Positions 45,523 through 54,781 of a DNA stretch of 64,000 nt are shown piece after piece. Where the stretch lies: contig CBDFIN010000012.1 of the NCBI GenBank assembly GCA_965248135.1, positions 1,488,001 through 1,552,000 on the forward strand. Direction: 5' to 3'. A program made the position numbers and the translations under genes. The notes beneath the pieces are model-generated. The model saw only the letters and a list, made by a program, of their open reading frames with translations, was not told the origin of the DNA and ran no database searches. This DNA is from SZUA-100 sp965248135. GTDB lineage: Bacteria > Pseudomonadota > Alphaproteobacteria > Rhizobiales > Rhizobiaceae. Numbering within the stretch: the first letter of the stretch is position 1; every line of letters starts with the position of its first letter.

Positions 45523-46727
45523 CTTCAACATTGAAATGCAACATTTTGCTCACATTCCTTTGAAAAGGCCTCATATGGGGTTTTGTATTCGAGACATTTT
45601 CTTGGACGTTGGTTCAGCTTGTCTTCGACGATCTGAACTTCGGCTTTTGTCAGCTTAGTGAAATCGGTACCCTTTGGGAAGTATTGGCGAACAAGACCGT
45701 TGGTATGTTCGTTGAGGCCGCGCTGCCATGAGTGATAGGGCTTGGCGAAATAGATGTCGCATTGCAATATTTTGGCGATCTTTTTGTGCCCGGCGAATTC
45801 TTTGCCATTGTCATACGTGATGGTTTTGATGAACGCTTTGAGCTTTGAAAGCGTCTTGCCGCAGGCCTTTTGCACGCTGTCCTTTGATTTGTCGCGCAAC
45901 AGAACCAGCTTGGTGTATTTTGATTTTCGATCGACATGAGAAAGAATGGCACCCTTGTGGTTTTTGCCGATGATAGTATCGCCCTCCCAGTCGCCAACAC
46001 GGCTTTTGGTTTCGACGATTTCGGGACGTTCCTCAATGTCAACCCGCCCTGGAATGAGGCCGCGACCGGCTGTTTTCGTGCCGCGTCGATTGTATTTTTT
46101 GCCGCGATGGCGCAGGCAAGTCCATAATTTGCCACCCTTTTTTTTGTCCGCCCAGATGTGGCGGTAAATCCACTCGTGTGAGACGAAGAGCCCGTTTCGA
46201 GCCAGCCAGCCGCTGATCTGATCGGGGCTCCACTGCCATTTCGTCAGCAGGCTTTCAATGAGTTCGACGCGCTCAACGGTCATTTTACGCGGCACACAAG
46301 AGGCCTTTTTGCGCCGCTCACACGCCTTGTCATGCGCTTGTTTAAAGCGATAACCACATTTGCCCTTGTTGCGCTGCAACTCTCGGGTGATAGTCGAACG
46401 CTCAACGCCAATCTGGCGGGCAATTTGGGCGCGGCAGAGACCGGTTTGCAAAAGTGTGTAAATCTGGCATCTTTGATCATAGGCCAGATGGTGATGTCCT
46501 TTGGGCATAATATCCTCCGTGAGATGTGGTGTCCCATACGAGGATTGCAGCCATCTGGCTAAATAATCAAAGGCATAATGGAATGGTTTGACGAGTTTTG
46601 CGGATTTTCCGGTCGGCCTCAAGGGTGCTGCGCATCGCTACGCGACAATGCCCTTGACCCCGCCCACCAAATCCGCAAACAAAAATCATATTCCATCAGC
46701 AAACAAATGTTGCGTTTCGGAGTTGAA
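45523..46727 (-). mobile_element. IS30-family insertion sequence, copy 2 (1205 bp)
   Basis: Identical in the parts compared to copy 1 at 1214-2418 and in the same orientation. It inserted at CCCGGGG with CC on both sides (45521-45522 and 46728-46729). The two copies are direct repeats that bracket about 43 kb. Confidence 0.88.
45525..46508 (-). CDS. IS30-family transposase
   Basis: The same 327-residue DDE transposase as at 1216-2199: same start after GGAGG, same DWEGD, TYDNGKEF and NEHTNGL motifs. It is intact. Confidence 0.9.
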   Translation of the reverse strand: MPKGHHHLAYDQRCQIYTLLQTGLCRAQIARQIGVERSTITRELQRNKGKCGYRFKQAHDKACERRKKASCVPRKMTVERVELIESLLTKWQWSPDQISGWLARNGLFVSHEWIYRHIWADKKKGGKLWTCLRHRGKKYNRRGTKTAGRGLIPGRVDIEERPEIVETKSRVGDWEGDTIIGKNHKGAILSHVDRKSKYTKLVLLRDKSKDSVQKACGKTLSKLKAFIKTITYDNGKEFAGHKKIAKILQCDIYFAKPYHSWQRGLNEHTNGLVRQYFPKGTDFTKLTKAEVQIVEDKLNQRPRKCLEYKTPYEAFSKECEQNVAFQC

Positions 46728-46729
46728 CC

Positions 46730-48176
46730 GGGGAAACCATTTGAAATCGTTTGGGATGGTCAAGTTTGGGATCTCGATCTTTGGGTCATCCCGAAAGGTG
46801 CTAAGAATAAGAAGGCCGCAATGGAATTCTTGAGTTTTTCGACTGCAACCGAACAACTCGCTGCCCAGGCTTCGTACATTTCTTACGGTCCAGTCCGTAA
46901 GTCATCTGCTCCGTTGGTCGGTAAATACTATGGTACGAATATCGACATGGAACCGCAAATGCCAACGGCTCCCAGCAACTTAAGCAACGCAGTTCAAAGC
47001 AATTTTGAATTTTGGGCTGATAATGAAGATAGGCTTACACAAAGATTCAACGATTGGCTTGTCGGCATCAATAATTTGTACTCCATCGATACTTGTCAGT
47101 CAGACGACAAATGCAGCGTTATGCCTGTTTTTTTCGGTACAAATCGCGATCAGACAAATGGCAATGATCGCATTAGATTCGGTAAACTGGATGCTCGATC
47201 ACTTAAATTGGGTGTTGCAACCGTTGCCATTCCCAAACGGAGAAAACGCGGGCAAGAAGTGAACGACGTATCGTGGTCAGATTGGATCAGCAAACGCGTA
47301 GCAAATATTTTTAATTCGAAAACAGAAGATGATCCAACAAAACTTTTTGTAATTCCTGATAATGGAATCATAGTGTTTTCCAACGCTGATGAATTTGTGA
47401 AATCGGTTGAAAAGTACAGAAATATTAACCAATTTCAAAATGAGCACTCGTTCGTTTTTATCCACGGTTACAATACCTCATTTGATGAGGCAGCGTTCAG
47501 AACGGCGCAATTGGCATATGACCTCGGGTTGAGTGGATCCTCGTTTGGAGTCCCATTTTTCTTTAGTTGGCCATCAGCTGGCTCAGGAGACGAATATGTT
47601 GCGGATTATGACAATGCCCGATATGCGGAAGATGAGTTGAATGACTTTCTCAAATTGGTCGTAGACAAAACCAAATCCAAATATGTCCACATTGTAGCTC
47701 ACAGTATGGGAAATTATTTGTTTTTGGAGATGCTGGTTAATCCAAATTATAAATGGGGTGAAAAACGAAAGTTAAATGAAGTAGTATTAGCGGCTCCAGA
47801 TATCGATGCGCGTAGATTCATTGAGATGTCGCCTTTTCTTGCCAACAAAGCCGACAAGTTTACATTGTATGCCTCTGATATGGATGACGCGTTGGGATGG
47901 TCGGAATTCCTCAGACGTGGAAAGCCAAGAGCAGGTGATGTTAAATCAGGTGTTCCTGTTACGACAAACGAAATTGAAACAATCGATGTTTCGGCATTAG
48001 GGTACGAAAGTTTCCATGCGTTTTCTGGAGCGCACAGTAACTATGCCGAAACATTAGACCTGATTGATGATATAGCTGTGATTTTTCAACACAATCAACA
48101 TCCTCCGCATGATCGAAAGAGAAGCTTTATTCCTGTTCGTAAAAACCAGATTATCTTTTGGAGATTGCAGAAGTGA
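46730..48176 (+). pseudogene. Polyamine-type binding protein fused to DUF900 esterase, 3' part
   Basis: The first 115 or so codons finish the PotD-like domain (FEIVWDGQVWDLDLWVIP; ADNEDRLTQRFNDWLVG). With no stop the frame then enters an alpha/beta hydrolase of the DUF900 type: MPVFFGTNRD, FIHGYNTSFDEAAFR, FFSWPSAG, the nucleophile elbow VAHSMGN, then AAPDIDARRF and a His in HSNYAET. Both folds are complete, so the native gene encoded a periplasmic binding protein-esterase fusion. IS30 now separates signal peptide and hydrolase, so the esterase would be lost or mislocalised. Confidence 0.78.
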
Positions 48177-48180
48177 ACCA

Positions 48181-48770
48181 GGGCTGTTCAACGCTAATTA
48201 CTTGTATCGGTAATCGAGCACTCTGGTGAAGTCGAGGGCGTTGCGCCACAGGGCGTCTGCGATGTTTTGTTCGCCGTTGGCACGCAGGATATTAAGTGCG
48301 AAACTGCGCGCTCTGGCGAAGATGCCGGGGTTGGTGCGAATGCGGCTGGCGTCCTCCAGCATCGAGACATCGCGGACATAATGATTTCTGTTCTCGATAC
48401 TCCAGTGGTTGCGAATGGCTTGCGCCGCTTTCTTCGCGCTGACGGGCGCGGAGCAGACGTAAAAGCAGGTCTCCTCGCGACAGTTCCACATCCCGGTTTT
48501 GGCGCTGCGGAGAAATGTCACTCTCGTCACACGGATGATACGCACGATGAGCCAGTTCCAGCCGGTTTGTTTAAGCGCCTGAGCGGCATCGAAAATCTCG
48601 ACAATGCGCCTTTCGACGCGCATGCGCTTGCCTCTGTCGATGGTTTCATGATGCTCCAGCGGCAGTTCTCTTTCGGCGACAGCCTCGATTATTCGCAGCA
48701 GACCGGGCTGGTTTTCCTTAAGTTGAACAATGAGATGGCTTTTCGCCGCCCGGAAAGTTTTTGAACCTCA
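48181..48770 (-). pseudogene. ISAs1-family transposase relic, C-terminal part
   Basis: Read on the minus strand it encodes KTFRAAKSHLIVQLKENQPG, then RVTFLRSAKTG and the conserved NHWSIENRNHYVRDV motif, ending LDYRYK. The plus-strand left end has GGGCTGTTCAACGCTAA (48181-48197), the same end motif as at 38841. The N-terminal half is absent. Confidence 0.78.
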
Positions 48771-49013
48771 TGCCGCGTCCTCCGTATTGTCGGGACGCGG
48801 GACATCATCTGGCCAGTCCAGATCGGTTGGCCATGCAAGCGAAATCTTGAGTATAATTTGGTTTGCTCGTCTGAGTGTCAGGCCTATTCCGCCATCAAGA
48901 CGATCAAGAGTATCACCGCTTCCTGTCTCCAACTTTGACGCGTAGCTATCCGATACTTCGCGAGCCATTGCATAAGCTCTTATTAAGTTTGCAATTTTTG
49001 TTTCATCTATCAT
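48768..49013 (-). CDS. Small protein divergent from a repressor gene, unrecognised
   Basis: An 81-residue protein starting at 49013 with MIDETKIANLIRAYAMAREV. The helical N-terminus, SxxYASKLETGSGDTL and a central GLTLRRANQIILKIS helix resemble short helix-turn-helix-like partners seen next to phage-type repressors. Its start lies between the operator-like GTGCAC sites and is divergent from the S24 gene. Confidence 0.55.
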   Translation of the reverse strand: MIDETKIANLIRAYAMAREVSDSYASKLETGSGDTLDRLDGGIGLTLRRANQIILKISLAWPTDLDWPDDVPRPDNTEDAA

Positions 49014-49019
49014 GAGCAC

Positions 49020-49066
49020 TAAGGTGCACACAACAGCTAATTATTGTGATTTGTGCACAATCGTGC
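49020..49066. promoter_or_regulatory. Operator-like GTGCAC sites in divergent promoter
   Basis: GGTGCACACA (49023-49032) and the perfect palindrome TTGTGCACAA (49051-49060) are 28 bp apart between the small gene and the repressor gene. Paired palindromes in this position are typical operators of phage-type repressors. Confidence 0.5.
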
Positions 49067-49077
49067 GTACTCGCTTG

Positions 49078-50223
49078 ATGCTGAACAATGAAGTATTGCA
49101 TAAACATGTATTGAAGCGGCTTACCGAGTTCGGCGGCGGCGCACGACGTTTTGAGCAATCCGTCGGCTTGAAGAAATGGGCGTTGCGAGGAATATTAGAC
49201 CCTGATCGGAAGCAGTCACCTTCTCTCCAGAAAGCGGAAGAAATATGCGAGGCCATCGGACTTGATTTTTACATAGATCCACCACGAGCAGCCTCTATCG
49301 TCAAAGCCGCCATGTTCTCCCAAACAGAAACCCTTCCAAATCACGGTCTTGCCAAGGGTGGCATGACGGGGTGGTTCAATGACCGTGATGATGGTGAGTT
49401 GCCGGCGCCTGACGGGCTTTCCGATCCGGATGCTTTCTATGTCCGCGCGCAGGGCTATTCGATGGACCCGGAGGGCATTACATCCGGCGCATTCTGCCTG
49501 GTCTCGCCGGGTCGAGAGGTTCAGATTGGCGACCGCGCTTATATAGAAAACGAACAGGATAAAGTGTCGATCAAACGGCTCACCGGTGAGAACGATGTCA
49601 ATTATTTTCTGCGCGGCTGGCAGGCACCATTAAAGGGAAAAACAGACCTCCTATGATGAAGAGCGCCGCAAGCGTGGTGTCAAGCTTGCCGCCCCGGTGA
49701 TCGCGGTCTTTAAGTCACGTCCGGTGGCGGGTGAAAAACCGCTCTATTTGCCCGATCCGCGTACCGAAGAATTTGACGCAAGCAAGCTGCGCTCGGCCGG
49801 CTGGCTGATACCTGAAAGTCCGGATACAATTCAGCTTGCCGGATATGCGGGTGCGGGCGGCGAAGTGGCCTTTGACGGAGGGTTCGGGCCGACCGATACG
49901 GTGCCTGCGCCACCTATGGGCGGCGAAGGCTTGGCGGTGGTCGAGGTGCGTGGTGACAGCGCCAATCCGTATCTTCGAAGCGGGGATCGTGTGTATTTTC
50001 GCACATAGCAAACAGCCAATCCGCAAGATCATATTGGCGGGCTGGTTCTGGCCACAACATTGGACGGTGCCGCTTATATCAAAATATTGCGTCGCGGCGA
50101 CAACAAAGACATGTGGAACCTGGAAAGCATCAATCCGCGCTATGGCACAATGGAGGATATTGAGCTTTCCCGGACATCTCCTTTTGTCTGGGTGCATTAC
50201 CGTGGGCGTGATAAGCCTTTTTA
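49078..50223 (+). pseudogene. Phage-type S24 (LexA-like) repressor, frameshifted; two S24-like regions
   Basis: The N-terminus (LKRLTEFGGGARRFEQSVGL) is a DNA-binding region. The first S24-like region has the Ser motif QGYSMDPEG and Lys motif DKVSIKRL. The frame ends at 49656, but a shift near 49652 resumes as YDEERRKRGVKLAAPVIAVF. A second S24-like region follows with RGDSANPYLRSGD (Ser). After another shift near 50006, AAYIKILRRG (Lys) precedes a normal end at 50223. So one gene of about 380 codons carries two frameshifts. It was probably the repressor of a lost prophage or island. Confidence 0.62.
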
Positions 50224-51003
50224 AGTGGTATTGAAACAGGACTGAATGAGTTTACACCACAAAATGATCAGTTTTTGCCATTTTAGTTATTTTTCAATTG
50301 CTTAGGCTTGGAATACACTCCGTGCCGGTTTTACCGCAGAGTTTATACCATAGTGAGCTAATATAAATGTCTTTTCAACGTGTTAGAATTTTTGCATTCT
50401 TTGGTTTTCACATTAAATTTTGTGCTTATGCCAAATGAAGTTACGCGCTTTTTTGTTGGCGGTTATCATATCAACTGCGGATTATCGGCTTAGATCGTTG
50501 TTTTTAATGCATTTCCGCCAAATCCCGGATAAAATCAGATATTCCCACAAATAGCTGTTTACTGCCATATGAACTTGCGTGTTACAAATCAAGGAAGCCA
50601 ACCACACGGCGATCGCTTGAAAATCATGGCTTAGAACCGGCTTCGACCTGCTGCGAAACTGGATAATGCGCCAGCCGGACAAAGCAACCGAAACATGGAG
50701 AAAGCTATGGCCAAAACAAAATAGCACCATCAAATTCTCAAGAGTCGTGTAGTGTGCGAGGGTCTTCCAATGTTGATACAAGGGATTGAATTGATATCGA
50801 TTTTTCCAAATCGATGTCCACCACATTGATTTTCTGGAAGTGTTGAATCAGACAATACTCATTTCTGCAAACCCAATGCGTTATTCATGCGATAGCCCTG
50901 GTAGTGTGGTTAATTCGCCTTATATCGCGATTGACATAAGCAAATTGGATGCTTACACGTCGCCTTCGAGAGTTTGCATGAACAATGTCAAACCCGCTTG
51001 CCT
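50224..51003. other. Non-coding region before tRNA-Leu
   Basis: About 780 bases. The longest minus-strand frame (50482-50826) shows no protein family, and the AT-rich part near 50280-50480 has no repeats. Nothing recognisable is seen; the region may be core intergenic sequence. Confidence 0.45.
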
Positions 51004-51090
51004 GCCCAGGTGGCGGAACTGGTAGACGCGCTAGCTTCAGGTGTTAGTGTCTGTATGGACGTGGAGGTTCGAGTCCTCTCCTGGGCACCA
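51004..51090 (+). tRNA. tRNA-Leu (anticodon CAG)
   Basis: A class II tRNA can be folded: acceptor GCCCAGG/CCTGGGC, D arm with GGTAGACGC, anticodon stem with loop CTTCAGG, long variable arm, T loop TTCGAGT, and encoded CCA. The island with the kinase, CHAT, recombinase and coupling-protein genes begins right after its 3' end, a classical integration site. Confidence 0.93.
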
Positions 51091-51188
51091 GAATTCTATT
51101 CCGCATGACGAATAATATATCATATTTACAATATAAAACAACACCTTAATAATTCTCTTCAGCAAGGTCGTGTGTCTGTCAGGTCAAT

Positions 51189-51211
51189 TTTGCACTACAA
51201 TTTGCACTACA
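51189..51211 (+). repeat. Paired direct repeat after tRNA-Leu
   Basis: TTTGCACTACA occurs twice with a 12-bp period, about 100 bp after the tRNA. It is comparable in position and size to the pair near tRNA-Thr (13618). It may mark integrase arm sites at the edge of the island. Confidence 0.35.
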
Positions 51212-51263
51212 TTTGATGGTAAGATTTTGTCGGTGATGCCCATTTCCACACCTCGATTGCATA

Positions 51264-52484
51264 TTATTTCACCAGCAACACCAAATCTGAATCGGCCAGT
51301 CTAACGTGAACAGGCCTGTTGAGAAGTTTGTTTTCGAGTTCAAATCTGTCGAATTGTGTCCACACACCTTGCGACCAAATACGTGAACCATTACGACCCA
51401 GATTTGTCAGGCAGAATTTATCGTTCGTCCTGATGATCTCCAGATGCCTTGCAGAAACAGTGAGATTGAGGCCCCCAATATTACCTCGTCCTATGATAAT
51501 GGATGTGTTTTCCATGATCTCAATCTTGTAACGGGCACTGCAGCCTTTCACTTCGATGCGCAGGGTGATGGACTGAGAGGGAACTCTGACGGGTTTCTGG
51601 CACCAGGGGCATTTGGTTTGACTGACCTCCCCCACGAAGGCCTGACCACATTCATGAATGTAAAGATTGTGAAGTCCGTTCAAAAGCATTCGACGCCACA
51701 TATCTGCTGATGGACGTTCTGTGGGAGTAAGCGAAAATGATTTGTCGAAGAGGAGCGGGATATCTGGTCCCAAGGATTCGATTGGGGTTTCACCAGATTG
51801 CAGAGGACGCTGTCGTTCCGGCCACAGGCCCTGTGACATAATCTTGTTACGCTCGGCTGGATTGTTAGCCAACCCGTCTGCGGGATAATGACCAAGCAAG
51901 ATCATGGTGCATAGAATGCCAAGGCCATAGCGATCACTCTCGGTTGTTGGCGTTGCACCTTTTCGTATCTCCGGGGCCATCATGATGGCTTGCCCGGCCA
52001 TTTCAGGTGGCGGCAACCGATTGTCTGTTGAACCGGCATTGTCAGTATCGATCAGATACACTGTGCCCTTGTCAGTAAGTTTGATATTGGTGGGGGAATA
52101 ATCTCCGTGAAACAGATGGTTTTCCTCCAAAATGGCGATCTGACACACCAGATGATGGGCGACTTCCATATTCTCTGCAAATGTTCGAGGCCGATCATCT
52201 TCCAATGACTTTCCCGGAGCATACGGGCTCAAGTGGCGGATCATGCCTTTGTGAAGGTCGGTGAGAATTGGCCCCGCAATAAACGGGCTGAGGCCGGACA
52301 AGTAGATTTCCGTCAGGCCTTTGGTGCGTATGAGTGCCTGTTGGGTTTTTAGCATGGATTTTATCACAACATCTGTTGTTGGATCGGATTTCATCACCAT
52401 CTTCTGTGCCTGGCCTTGGCCGCCAGCGCCGAGGTCTTCTACAGGTGTAAGCGCAACTCCGGCGATCTTGATTATTTTAGCCAT
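51264..52484 (-). CDS. Ser/Thr-kinase-like protein with zinc ribbon and FHA domain (TerY-P type)
   Basis: A 406-residue protein. Residues 15-270 are a protein-kinase-like domain: Gly-rich loop LGAGGQGQAQK (18-28), Lys42, catalytic HGDYSPTN (126-133) and LIDTD (144-148) in place of DFG. A zinc-ribbon segment with CGQAF and CPWC follows (about 273-290), then an FHA domain (about 310-400) with IIIGRG, SARHLEI and LGRNGSRI. Kinases with zinc ribbons form the TerY-P triad with PP2C and TerY proteins. The start 52484 has GAGGAG 9 bp upstream and lies inside the PP2C gene end, so both are co-translated. Confidence 0.85.
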   Translation of the reverse strand: MAKIIKIAGVALTPVEDLGAGGQGQAQKMVMKSDPTTDVVIKSMLKTQQALIRTKGLTEIYLSGLSPFIAGPILTDLHKGMIRHLSPYAPGKSLEDDRPRTFAENMEVAHHLVCQIAILEENHLFHGDYSPTNIKLTDKGTVYLIDTDNAGSTDNRLPPPEMAGQAIMMAPEIRKGATPTTESDRYGLGILCTMILLGHYPADGLANNPAERNKIMSQGLWPERQRPLQSGETPIESLGPDIPLLFDKSFSLTPTERPSADMWRRMLLNGLHNLYIHECGQAFVGEVSQTKCPWCQKPVRVPSQSITLRIEVKGCSARYKIEIMENTSIIIGRGNIGGLNLTVSARHLEIIRTNDKFCLTNLGRNGSRIWSQGVWTQFDRFELENKLLNRPVHVRLADSDLVLLVK

Positions 52485-53832
52485 TGTCACTCTCCTCGCG
52501 AGTAAGGAGAGCCACAATCAAAGTCATATTGTCGTGGTGAAGGTAGGCTCCGCTATCCGGATCACGAGCATTTTCCACTTGAACAAGCAGTTCGTCTGGA
52601 AGATCAATATCGCCGGATAAAAACAACTCGCGATATTGATCCCGTTTTTCTGCAAAATGCTCATAGCCGAAAATATCACTGGCCCCATCCGACATCGCCA
52701 GGACCATGCACCCGGCTTCCAAACGTACCGCTCCCATTCGAGCCGGGATTTGGCAATCATCACCAATATAGGCTCCGATAATATTGGAAGGCTGGCCAAG
52801 AATATGATGTGGTGTGAGAAGATCACTGACCATGCCGTCAGGCCAGACCACACTTAGCGCTCCATCACCCAGTGTGGCATAATACAGCCAATTGCCTTCC
52901 AGTTCGCACAAAATGGCGGTTGTGATGCCTTCACGTTCCTCATTCAAAGCACTAAATCTGGCACGATTGATTGCGTGCTCCAACCGCCGGAATGGATTGA
53001 TGAACATTGTTTTTCCAGAACAAGCCTCCAGGAGGGGCAGGATTTCTTCAACACCACGATGAGATGCTTCACGTCCACCTTCATGCCCGCCAGCACCATC
53101 ACAAAGCACAAAACTGTTGTTACCACCTGCATGCTTACCGATGGCGAATGCATCTTGATTTTCTTGGCGTGACTTGCCGGTTCTACTTGCTCCTTTTACC
53201 TGCCAATTGTATCCTGGATCAGAACCAATTTCCGATTCTGGCGGGGTTAAATAATTGAGGGGCGTTTTCTCAGGTACTTTGGTCACTGGCAAATTATGGG
53301 AGATGGGCAAGGTCAATTGAGGGTTGGGCATGTCGGATGTCTCCTGTTTGAAAATACGAGATGAGCAGGCATGAAGAAGCAGGGCCAATACCTTCAGGCC
53401 AACAAGTGCTGTGAGCAAAACAAACAACCAGATCGGATCACGAACATTCGGCGGCAAATCAAGTGAGCTTTTGGGCATCAAAACGGGAACCAGTGGATCT
53501 TTTTTTTTGTGGTCGAAAGCAACCGTAATCTGTTGCTCAACCGGATCACACAGGCCGGGATGATCCGGGCAGGCAAAAGCGTTCACTGGCCAGGCGATCA
53601 AGCCAAAAAGTAGTACGCCGCCAAACACCCGTGACAGAACGCGACCCGCTTTCTCGCGGGACTTCAACAAGGCCTGTACGCGTGGGTCTTTTGCTGATCG
53701 TGCCGTTTCCAGTGCTTTTTTCAGTGGATGTGGCCTAACCGGGTGACGTCTGTCTGGATCGTGAACATCAAAACCGGACGCTCTGACGTCCGCTTCATGG
53801 TGGGAGGAAATCTGATATTTGAATAGGGTCAT
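52477..53832 (-). CDS. Membrane-anchored PP2C-family protein phosphatase
   Basis: A 451-residue protein with two membrane segments (about residues 65-88 and 134-158) enclosing a short loop, then a C-terminal PP2C domain (about 215-445). All metal-site motifs are present: RQENQDAFAI, LCDGAGGHEGG, TLGDGALSV, MSDGASDIF and HHDNMTLIV. It would remove the phosphates added by the kinase whose gene it overlaps. The first 50 residues are His/Arg-rich. It is transcribed divergently from the vWA gene. Confidence 0.87.
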   Translation of the reverse strand: MTLFKYQISSHHEADVRASGFDVHDPDRRHPVRPHPLKKALETARSAKDPRVQALLKSREKAGRVLSRVFGGVLLFGLIAWPVNAFACPDHPGLCDPVEQQITVAFDHKKKDPLVPVLMPKSSLDLPPNVRDPIWLFVLLTALVGLKVLALLLHACSSRIFKQETSDMPNPQLTLPISHNLPVTKVPEKTPLNYLTPPESEIGSDPGYNWQVKGASRTGKSRQENQDAFAIGKHAGGNNSFVLCDGAGGHEGGREASHRGVEEILPLLEACSGKTMFINPFRRLEHAINRARFSALNEEREGITTAILCELEGNWLYYATLGDGALSVVWPDGMVSDLLTPHHILGQPSNIIGAYIGDDCQIPARMGAVRLEAGCMVLAMSDGASDIFGYEHFAEKRDQYRELFLSGDIDLPDELLVQVENARDPDSGAYLHHDNMTLIVALLTREESDNG

Positions 53833-53890
53833 TGGACAGCTCCTTTATTGCTGTCCAAAGCCATGGCGGTTCTGGCTGGGTGTTTTTAGA

Positions 53891-53941
53891 GACGGCGTTC
53901 CGTTGTTACTGGCCCTCGCAAGGGCTGAACGGAGTACCGTC
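53891..53941. promoter_or_regulatory. Long imperfect inverted repeat in the divergent promoter region
   Basis: Nested arms GACGG/CCGTC, TCCGTT/AACGGA and GCCC/GGGC (loop TCGCAA) form a 51-base structure in the middle of the 170-bp region between the PP2C and vWA genes. It could be an operator for both directions or a small structured RNA. Confidence 0.6.
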
Positions 53942-54002
53942 CCTCATGATCCAAAGATCATTGTGCTTGTTTGATCTGGTCTTCAAATAAAGGAGAAAAG
54001 AC

Positions 54003-54707
54003 ATGATTGACAAAACTCAAACACTCCAGCCGATCTCAGGCGGAGAAGCCACAGTTCCAACCATTAGAAATGAAGGCGATACATCGCCCAAAATCCCAAG
54101 TATGGCATTTACCCAGAAGAATAAAATCAAGAATACGATCGGCAATGATAACAAGCAGCTCGTGATCCCGGTGATTGACATCTCTGGCTCAATGTCTGGT
54201 CATAAAGCAGCAGAAGCTGCAAAAGCCGTTCAATCATTTGGGAATGTTCTTGCTGATCCCGTGAATAAAAATGGATTTATTCTAGCCGTTATTCATTTCA
54301 ACGGAAGCGCCAAGCTTGTTGTTGCACCGGAATTGGCAACCACTGTTGTGATGCCGAACTTAACTACAGGGGGCGGGACCAATTTTGATTCTGCACTCAT
54401 ATTGGCTAACAAAGTGGTCATGGATTTTGCATCACGCGATAATCCTGAGGGTTGGGATTTTCGACGTCCGCATATTATTTGGATGTCGGATGGGCATTCT
54501 CCGGTTGCTGACAAAAACATTGCAGCAATTCATGAAGTGGCAGACGTAACTGCAATTGCATACGGTGCAGATGCTGATGAACAGACCCTCAGTCGGATTG
54601 CATCCGACCAAACTGTGCATGTGATTGGCACGAACGGCGGAGAACTCCGCAGCTTCTTGGCCAAGGTTGGCGAAACGCTTAGCCAGAAGCTCATGACAGC
54701 TCGCTAA
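54003..54707 (+). CDS. TerY-like von Willebrand A domain protein
   Basis: A 234-residue vWA protein. The MIDAS site is complete: DISGSMS (Asp59, Ser61, Ser63), Thr126 in GGGTNFD and Asp163 in WMSDGHS. A 50-residue polar N-terminus precedes it and could be a phosphorylation substrate. TerY proteins act as metal-dependent scaffolds in tellurite/stress and phage-response gene clusters. AAGGAG lies 9 bp upstream of the ATG. Confidence 0.87.
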   Translation: MIDKTQTLQPISGGEATVPTIRNEGDTSPKIPSMAFTQKNKIKNTIGNDNKQLVIPVIDISGSMSGHKAAEAAKAVQSFGNVLADPVNKNGFILAVIHFNGSAKLVVAPELATTVVMPNLTTGGGTNFDSALILANKVVMDFASRDNPEGWDFRRPHIIWMSDGHSPVADKNIAAIHEVADVTAIAYGADADEQTLSRIASDQTVHVIGTNGGELRSFLAKVGETLSQKLMTAR

Positions 54708-54721
54708 ACAATATATTCACT

Positions 54722-54750
54722 GGCGGTGTTCGAGCACCGCCGGTTTCCTC
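54722..54750 (+). terminator. Hairpin after vWA gene, partial terminator
   Basis: GGCGGTG/CACCGCC with loop TTCGAG, 14 bp after the vWA stop, followed by GGTTTCCTC. The T-run is weak, so partial read-through into the next gene is likely. Confidence 0.55.
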
Positions 54751-54781
54751 TATAAATTCATACCACTGGTGGAGAATGAAA

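Noticed and set aside
50482..50826. 114-codon minus-strand frame before tRNA-Leu
   Set aside because: No ribosome site or recognisable pattern; treated as non-coding.
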